Shown here one piece after another: positions 15,855 through 20,287 of a stretch of 20,287 nucleotides of DNA. The stretch is from JBFJVD01 sp041624375 (GTDB taxonomy: Bacteria; Chloroflexota; Anaerolineae; Anaerolineales; E44-bin32). The notes below the pieces were generated by a model. The model was not told where the DNA came from. It made no database searches and saw only the letters and a list, made by a program, of their open reading frames with translations. The stretch is taken from assembly GCA_041624375.1 (NCBI GenBank), contig JBFJVD010000020.1, positions 1 to 20,287 of the forward strand, read 5' to 3'. Position 1 is the first letter of the stretch; the number at the start of each line of letters is the position of its first letter. The position numbers and the translations under genes are program-made.

Positions 15855-17012
15855 ATGCGCCGCGGCCGAACGCTGATTCTTCTGGCGCTCATACTGCTCG
15901 TCGGAGCGCTGGCTGCGTTTCTGATCCTCACGAGGCTGGATTTCGGAGGAGGGCCTCAGGTCCCTGAGGGAACGCCCGTTCCATTCACCGATACGCGCAA
16001 TATCGTGATCGCTGCCCAAGACATTGCCCGCGGAGCGGAAATCCCGCCCGACGGTGTCATTCTCTCGCCGTTCCCTGCGGACTACTTCATTGAGACCATG
16101 ATCGACAGCACCGACCTGGTGGTCGGCCGGCGGGCCCGGATGAACATCCCGCGCGGCGTGCCCATCACCCAGGGCATGATCACACGCATCCCCGACGCCT
16201 CTGCGGGTACGGGCTCGGACGCTTCGTTCGCGATCGAGCCGGGCAAGACGGCTATCTCGATCCCCATGGACCGGCTTTCCGGTGTGGCCTTCGCGCTGCG
16301 GCCGGGCGATAACGTGGATGTGCTGGTGAGTCTGCTGGTCATCGATGTCGACCCAGAATTTCAGACAGCCCTGCCGAATGAAACCGGTATGCTCGTCGGA
16401 CCCGATGGGCTTCTGCTAGGGGCAGTTGGCGGGCGCAAGCTGGAGGTCGAACGGGATGAGTTTGGCGGTGTGAAGATCACCGTCGCCGACGATACGGCGC
16501 CGCCGCTCGGCCGCCTGGATTCCGAGGAGGAAACGGGTCAGCCCTTCTATGTGCTGCCCGGGGAAACGCAGCGGCCAAGGTTGGTGACCCAGCGGCTGAT
16601 CGCCAACGCGATCGTGCTCCATGTTGGCACCTTCCCGCTGGAAGGGGAGGGCGAAGTTACGGCCGCGCCTCAGCAACAGCCATTGGGCGCGGAACAGCAG
16701 CCCGAAGCTGGCGCGCAGCAACCGCAAGCGCCACAGATCGTCGCGCCGGATATCATCACCCTGGTGGTGACGCCGCAGGATGCCCTCACGTTGAATTGGG
16801 CGATCAAGGCCGGCCTGGATCTCACGCTCACATTGCGCGCGCCGGGCGACACGACACAGGCCGAGACGAGCAGTGTGACGCTCCAGTTCATCGTGGACAA
16901 CTACAGCATCACGATCCCGGGCAAGCCGGCCTTCGGATTGGTGCCGCGCTTGGATGAGCCCATCCGGCCGCAGCTGCCCAACGATCCTCAGCAGGAAACT
17001 CCGCAGCAGTAG
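15855..17012 (+). CDS. cpaB: Tad pilus assembly protein CpaB/RcpC
   Basis: The 385-residue protein has one N-terminal membrane anchor (about 6-26), so its bulk is extracytoplasmic. A SAF domain follows (about 47-112, beginning NIVIAAQDIARGAEI). The RcpC/CpaB core then appears in blocks: AISIPMDRLSGVAFALRPGD (about 133-152), RLIANAIVLHVG (247-258), and ITLVVTPQDALTLNWAIKAG (301-320). Between these lie long insertions, one of about 80 residues and a Gln/Pro-rich low-complexity stretch (about 268-297), so it is longer than typical CpaB. CpaB is a Tad assembly factor; in proteobacteria it works with the secretin CpaC, which is not encoded next to it here. ATG 15855 is preceded by AAGGAGG (15844-15850), an ideal ribosome binding site. 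CpaE follows after 41 bases. Confidence 0.9.
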   Translation: MRRGRTLILLALILLVGALAAFLILTRLDFGGGPQVPEGTPVPFTDTRNIVIAAQDIARGAEIPPDGVILSPFPADYFIETMIDSTDLVVGRRARMNIPRGVPITQGMITRIPDASAGTGSDASFAIEPGKTAISIPMDRLSGVAFALRPGDNVDVLVSLLVIDVDPEFQTALPNETGMLVGPDGLLLGAVGGRKLEVERDEFGGVKITVADDTAPPLGRLDSEEETGQPFYVLPGETQRPRLVTQRLIANAIVLHVGTFPLEGEGEVTAAPQQQPLGAEQQPEAGAQQPQAPQIVAPDIITLVVTPQDALTLNWAIKAGLDLTLTLRAPGDTTQAETSSVTLQFIVDNYSITIPGKPAFGLVPRLDEPIRPQLPNDPQQETPQQ

Positions 17013-17053
17013 CGGTATAGCCGCAGGCTGCTGCCAGGGTTCAGGAAGGTTTC

Positions 17054-18325
17054 ATGGTCGAACGTGCTGACGATCCGATCAAGGTCTTGATCGTCGACGA
17101 CATCGCTGAGACGCGAGAAAACATCCGCAAACTGCTTCAGTTTGAGGCTGATATCGACGTTGTGGGCGCCGCCCGGACCGGGGAAGAGGCGTTGCATATG
17201 GCCACCGAGACCCAGCCGGATGTCGTGTTGATGGATATCAACATGCCAGACATGGACGGGATTACGGCCACCGAAGAGCTGCTCCAGGATGTGCCCTTCG
17301 CCCAGGTGGTCATGCTCTCGGTGCAGAGTGACGCGGACTATATGCGCCGCGCCATGCTCGCCGGCGCGCGCGACTTCATCGCCAAACCGCCGTCGGGAGA
17401 CGAACTCATCTCGACGATCCGGCTCGTCTCGGAGCGGGCCCGCGAGCAGCGTGAGAAGATGGCCCGGCCGGCGATCAGTCGCGCCGGGGGCACCGGTGGC
17501 CTGGCTGCGCCGGCGGGACCCCAACCGGAAGGCAAGCTGATTGCAGTCTACTCAGCCAAAGGCGGCGTTGGCACCACGACGATCGCCACAAACCTGGCCA
17601 TTGGCCTGCACACTGAGGAAACGCCCACCGTGCTGGTCGACACGTCACTCCAGTTCGGCGATGTGGCCGTCTTTCTCAATCTGCAGGTGAAGAACAGCAT
17701 CGTCGATCTGGCGGCGAGAGCCGAAGAGATCGATCCCGAGATCGTGGAGGAAGTGCTTATCCGGCACGAGTCGGGATTGAGGGTCCTGGCGGCGCCGCCA
17801 AGGCCGGAGATGGCCGACGAAATCCAGGCCGAACAGGTCAGACGGGTTCTTGGCTACTTGCGGCTGGAATTTCCCTATGTCGTCGTGGACACCGGCTCCG
17901 AGATGGATGACGTCGCCCTGGCGGTTCTGGACGCGGCGGACCTGCTCGTAGTCGTCGCCACGCCTGAAATCCCGGCGATCAAGAACTCCCGCCTCACCTT
18001 CGACTTGCTGAGCGCACTTGAATTCCCGCGCGAACGGGTCTTCTTTCTGGTCAACAAATCCGACCGCAAGGCCGGGATCACACCGGAAGCCATTTCCGAG
18101 AACCTGAAGCGGCCAGTGGATGCCGAAATCGGCATGGACGAGCGCTCGATCACCACCTCGATTAACCGCGGCGTGCCCGTGCTGTTGGAAGACAAGGGTC
18201 GCAGTCCGATCACGAAGAACCTGCTCGAGGTGCTTGGTACAATCAAGCAGAAACTGGTCGAAGAAGCGGCGGAGGAAGTCGAGGAGCGAGCTCCGGAGCG
18301 ATCTCGCTTCTTCGGACGTGGGTAA
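17054..18325 (+). CDS. cpaE: Tad pilus localisation ATPase CpaE/TadZ with intact receiver domain
   Basis: Residues 9-130 form a receiver domain with Asp15-Asp16, Asp61 in VVLMDINMPDMDG, Ser89 and Lys111, the full set expected for phosphorylation. After a Gly/Ala/Pro-rich linker (about 138-160) comes a MinD/ParA-type ATPase: deviant Walker A SAKGGVGTTT (about 167-176, signature Lys169), Walker A' VLVDTS (Asp196) and Walker B VVVDTGSEMDD (Asp279). The Thr in place of the usual second Lys is normal in CpaE. The family positions the pilus machine at the membrane or pole. The acidic C-terminus (about 400-415) may form a helix. ATG 17054 has GGAAGG at 17044-17049. In many proteobacterial CpaE proteins the N-terminal domain is a degenerate receiver; here it looks active. 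CpaF follows after 47 bases. Confidence 0.92.
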   Translation: MVERADDPIKVLIVDDIAETRENIRKLLQFEADIDVVGAARTGEEALHMATETQPDVVLMDINMPDMDGITATEELLQDVPFAQVVMLSVQSDADYMRRAMLAGARDFIAKPPSGDELISTIRLVSERAREQREKMARPAISRAGGTGGLAAPAGPQPEGKLIAVYSAKGGVGTTTIATNLAIGLHTEETPTVLVDTSLQFGDVAVFLNLQVKNSIVDLAARAEEIDPEIVEEVLIRHESGLRVLAAPPRPEMADEIQAEQVRRVLGYLRLEFPYVVVDTGSEMDDVALAVLDAADLLVVVATPEIPAIKNSRLTFDLLSALEFPRERVFFLVNKSDRKAGITPEAISENLKRPVDAEIGMDERSITTSINRGVPVLLEDKGRSPITKNLLEVLGTIKQKLVEEAAEEVEERAPERSRFFGRG

Positions 18326-18359
18326 GAAGAGTGGATTGGTAGCGTTGCAGTCGTATTCT

Positions 18360-18366
18360 AAGGAGG
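18360..18366 (+). promoter_or_regulatory. Consensus ribosome binding site fixing the GTG start of cpaF
   Basis: AAGGAGG lies six bases upstream of GTG 18373. The next in-frame ATG is about 70 codons downstream, inside the conserved N-terminal region, so GTG is the real start. Confidence 0.75.
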
Positions 18367-18372
18367 TTCTCC

Positions 18373-19788
18373 GTGTCTTTGCTTAAGCGCATTGAAGAGG
18401 GTCAGTCGCAAGACTCATCCTCGTCCCGCCAACCTTCTGCCCCTTCGAGTGGGGGAAGCGGATCACGATTAAGCGGGCTCAGCGCCCGACGTGCGACCCC
18501 TCCCGGAACTGCGCAGCGCGATACCTACTACGACCTGAAGACCCGGGTCCAGAATAAGCTCCTTGCCGAGCTGGACCCCTCGATGGACGTTTCACAGACG
18601 GCCGAAGTCCGCCGGACGATTGAAGAGCTGTTTGAGAACATCCTCGGCGAAGAGAAGATTGTCCTTTCCCGTCCAGAACGCCGCCGCCTGTTCGAGCAGA
18701 TCGTCGCTGAAATCCTGGGTCTCGGACCGATCGAGCCTTTGCTGGCGGATGAGTCGATCACCGAAGTCATGGTGAACGGCGCCAAGAACATCTACATCGA
18801 GCGCTCGGGGAAGCTGTTCCGCGAGCCGGCCTCGTTTGAAAGCGACGACCATCTGATGCGGATCATCGACCGCATTGTGGCGCCGCTCGGCCGCCGGATC
18901 GACGAATCCAGCCCCTACGTGGACGCCCGGCTTCCGGATGGCTCCCGAGTCAACGCAGTGATCCCGCCGATCTCGCTTGTCGGCCCTGTACTGACGATCC
19001 GAAAATTCGCCAAGATCCCCATCACCGTGGAGCAGCTGATCGAATATGGCACCATCTCGCCCGAAACGGTCGAGTTTCTGAAGGCCTGCGTGATCTCCAA
19101 GATCAACATGATCATCTCAGGCGGTACGGGCTCGGGGAAGACGACGATGCTGAACGTGCTCTCGCAGTATATTCCGACCGATGAGCGCATCGTCACCATC
19201 GAGGATGCCGCCGAACTTCAGCTGCGTCAGGAACACGTGGTCTCGTTGGAGAAGCGCCCACCCAACATCGAGGGTCGCGGCGAAGTGACGATCCAAAACC
19301 TGGTGGTGAACTCCCTCCGAATGCGACCCGATCGCATCATTGTCGGTGAGATTCGTGACCAGGCGGCGCTGGACATGCTTCAGGCGATGAACACGGGCCA
19401 CGACGGCTCGATGACGACGGCGCACTCCAACAGCCCGCGCGACACGCTGGCCCGTATTGAGACGATGACCCTGATGGCTGGGATGGAGCTGCCGCAGCGG
19501 GCGATCCGGGAGCAGATTGCCTCCGCTATCCAGCTGGTCGTCCACCTCGAACGGCTTCGAGACGGCACCCGCAAGGTGACGCATGTCAGTGAAATCCAGG
19601 GCATGGAGGGGGACGTCATCACCATGACGGACCTGTTCGTGTTCGAGCAGACAGGGTTCGAGGATGGACGCGTCATCGGCCGATTGCGCCCGACCGGCCT
19701 GCGGCCGAAGTTCATGGACCAGATTGAGGCATCCGGCATCCACCTGCCGCCCTCCATCTTCGGGGTCGGCGAACGCAGAAGGTACTGA
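18373..19788 (+). CDS. cpaF: Tad secretion ATPase CpaF/TadA
   Basis: This is the 471-residue type II/IV secretion ATPase that powers Tad pilus assembly as a cytosolic hexamer. A disordered Ser/Gly/Pro-rich N-terminus (about 11-48) precedes a helical domain (about 52-115) and the N-terminal ATPase-associated domain (VMVNGAKNIYIERSGK, about 132-147). The catalytic domain has Walker A SGGTGSGKTT (249-258, Lys256), the Asp box IVTIEDAAELQL (about 273-284), Walker B RIIVGEIRD (321-329, Glu326) and the His box TGHDGSMTTAHSNSP (341-355). Length and motifs fit full-length CpaF with no lesion. GTG 18373 is supported by AAGGAGG six bases upstream. It should act with TadB, whose gene starts three bases after this stop, and with CpaE encoded upstream. 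Confidence 0.96.
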   Translation: MSLLKRIEEGQSQDSSSSRQPSAPSSGGSGSRLSGLSARRATPPGTAQRDTYYDLKTRVQNKLLAELDPSMDVSQTAEVRRTIEELFENILGEEKIVLSRPERRRLFEQIVAEILGLGPIEPLLADESITEVMVNGAKNIYIERSGKLFREPASFESDDHLMRIIDRIVAPLGRRIDESSPYVDARLPDGSRVNAVIPPISLVGPVLTIRKFAKIPITVEQLIEYGTISPETVEFLKACVISKINMIISGGTGSGKTTMLNVLSQYIPTDERIVTIEDAAELQLRQEHVVSLEKRPPNIEGRGEVTIQNLVVNSLRMRPDRIIVGEIRDQAALDMLQAMNTGHDGSMTTAHSNSPRDTLARIETMTLMAGMELPQRAIREQIASAIQLVVHLERLRDGTRKVTHVSEIQGMEGDVITMTDLFVFEQTGFEDGRVIGRLRPTGLRPKFMDQIEASGIHLPPSIFGVGERRRY

Positions 19789-19791
19789 GTC

Positions 19792-20287
19792 ATGGTGATC
19801 AATCCGAACACTGTTCTTCTGGTTGGGGGCGGCCTTGGGCTTGTTCTCCTGGTCGTCGGCGTGCTCACCTCGCTGCTGAGTGGGCGCTCTGTTGTCGAGG
19901 AGCGGCTCGGTCGCTACGTCGAAGGCGGCGGTCTTGTGGCCGGCGGCCAGGAAGAGGTCGAAGCGCGCGCGCTGCGGACCCCGCTGTCGGACTTCCTCAA
20001 CCGGCTGGTCGAGGGCACCTCGTTCTCCGAGTCGATTTCAAAGAACCTTGCCCAAGCCGACTTGAAATTCAGGCCGGCAGAGTACATCGCGCTAATCATC
20101 ATCGCCGCGGTCCTCAGCGCCATTGTTGGGAGCATCTTGGGGCGCTCCATTGTGTTTGGACTGATCGCTGGAATAGCCGGCGCCTTCCTGCCAAACTTCT
20201 ATGTCCGCCGTGCCCGCAGTACTCGGCTCAAGCTGTTCGACAACCAGCTGGGTGATATGCTCAACCTTATGGTGAACGGCCTGCGCG
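19792..20287 (+). CDS. tadB: Tad pilus inner-membrane platform protein TadB (C-terminus cut by window edge)
   Basis: The 165 visible residues start with a membrane segment (about 8-30), then a soluble stretch, then two close hydrophobic segments (about 98-133) and RLKLFDNQLGDMLNLMVNGLR. The last motif is the start of the GspF-type domain (T2SSF) of TadB. LAQADLKFRPAEYIAL before the second membrane segment is also typical of TadB. It forms the membrane platform on which the CpaF ATPase acts, usually with TadC. ATG 19792 follows the cpaF stop by three bases with only a weak ribosome binding site (CTGAG), suggesting coupled translation. GTG 19795 is an alternative start. No stop is reached before the right edge. 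Confidence 0.9.
   Translation, partial: MVINPNTVLLVGGGLGLVLLVVGVLTSLLSGRSVVEERLGRYVEGGGLVAGGQEEVEARALRTPLSDFLNRLVEGTSFSESISKNLAQADLKFRPAEYIALIIIAAVLSAIVGSILGRSIVFGLIAGIAGAFLPNFYVRRARSTRLKLFDNQLGDMLNLMVNGLR

Noticed and set aside
15707..15967. Plus-strand frame of 86 codons between the pilin and cpaB
   Set aside because: It overlaps the terminator tail, the promoter and the start of cpaB, and has a Ser/Arg/Pro-rich sequence with no ribosome binding site.
17552..17581. Possible loss of ATPase function in CpaE because the Walker A second Lys is Thr
   Set aside because: GGVGTTT is the common form in the CpaE/TadZ family, and the signature Lys and both Asp motifs are present.
19117..19743. Minus-strand frame of 208 codons opposite cpaF
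   Set aside because: Composition and position mark it as the antisense shadow of the ATPase domain.

Overview
The window is GC-rich and densely coding. It most resembles a Chloroflexota (Anaerolineae-like) genome. This is an inference from three things: a run of multi-spanning GT-C-type membrane glycosyltransferases of kinds common there, a Tad pilus locus in the order pilin-cpaB-cpaE-cpaF-tadB with no secretin gene, and a DegS/DegU-like two-component pair. No rRNA, tRNA, insertion sequence, phage gene or CRISPR array was seen.

Region 1 (1-13532) holds nine large polytopic membrane proteins. One lies on the minus strand and runs off the left edge (1-1245). Eight lie on the plus strand (about 1303-13532). 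Most neighbours on the plus strand overlap by 1-4 bases (ATGA, GTGA, TGATG), which indicates one translationally coupled operon; the only real break is at 4392-4523. The proteins show the acidic first-loop motifs of lipid-phosphate-sugar-dependent GT-C enzymes (SDE, DxDTWWH, YDE, DxD, DD), and several end in an extracytoplasmic domain. They probably build or decorate an envelope polysaccharide or glycoprotein. No donor-lipid synthase, flippase or soluble glycosyltransferase is present, so substrates cannot be assigned.

Region 2 (13533-15338) has its own extended -10 promoter and encodes a NarL/DegU-type response regulator followed by a cytosolic DegS-type histidine kinase.

Region 3 (15339-20287) is a Tad (type IVc / Flp) pilus locus. 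A strong promoter drives a 48-residue Flp pilin with a GTG start and an excellent ribosome binding site. Two hairpins follow, the second terminator-like, and then cpaB, cpaE, cpaF and the start of tadB. CpaE carries an apparently complete receiver domain, so phosphorylation could link the neighbouring two-component system to pilus assembly. cpaC and cpaD are absent from between cpaB and cpaE, which fits an envelope without a conventional outer membrane. The right edge cuts tadB; tadC and a prepilin peptidase would be expected beyond it or elsewhere.
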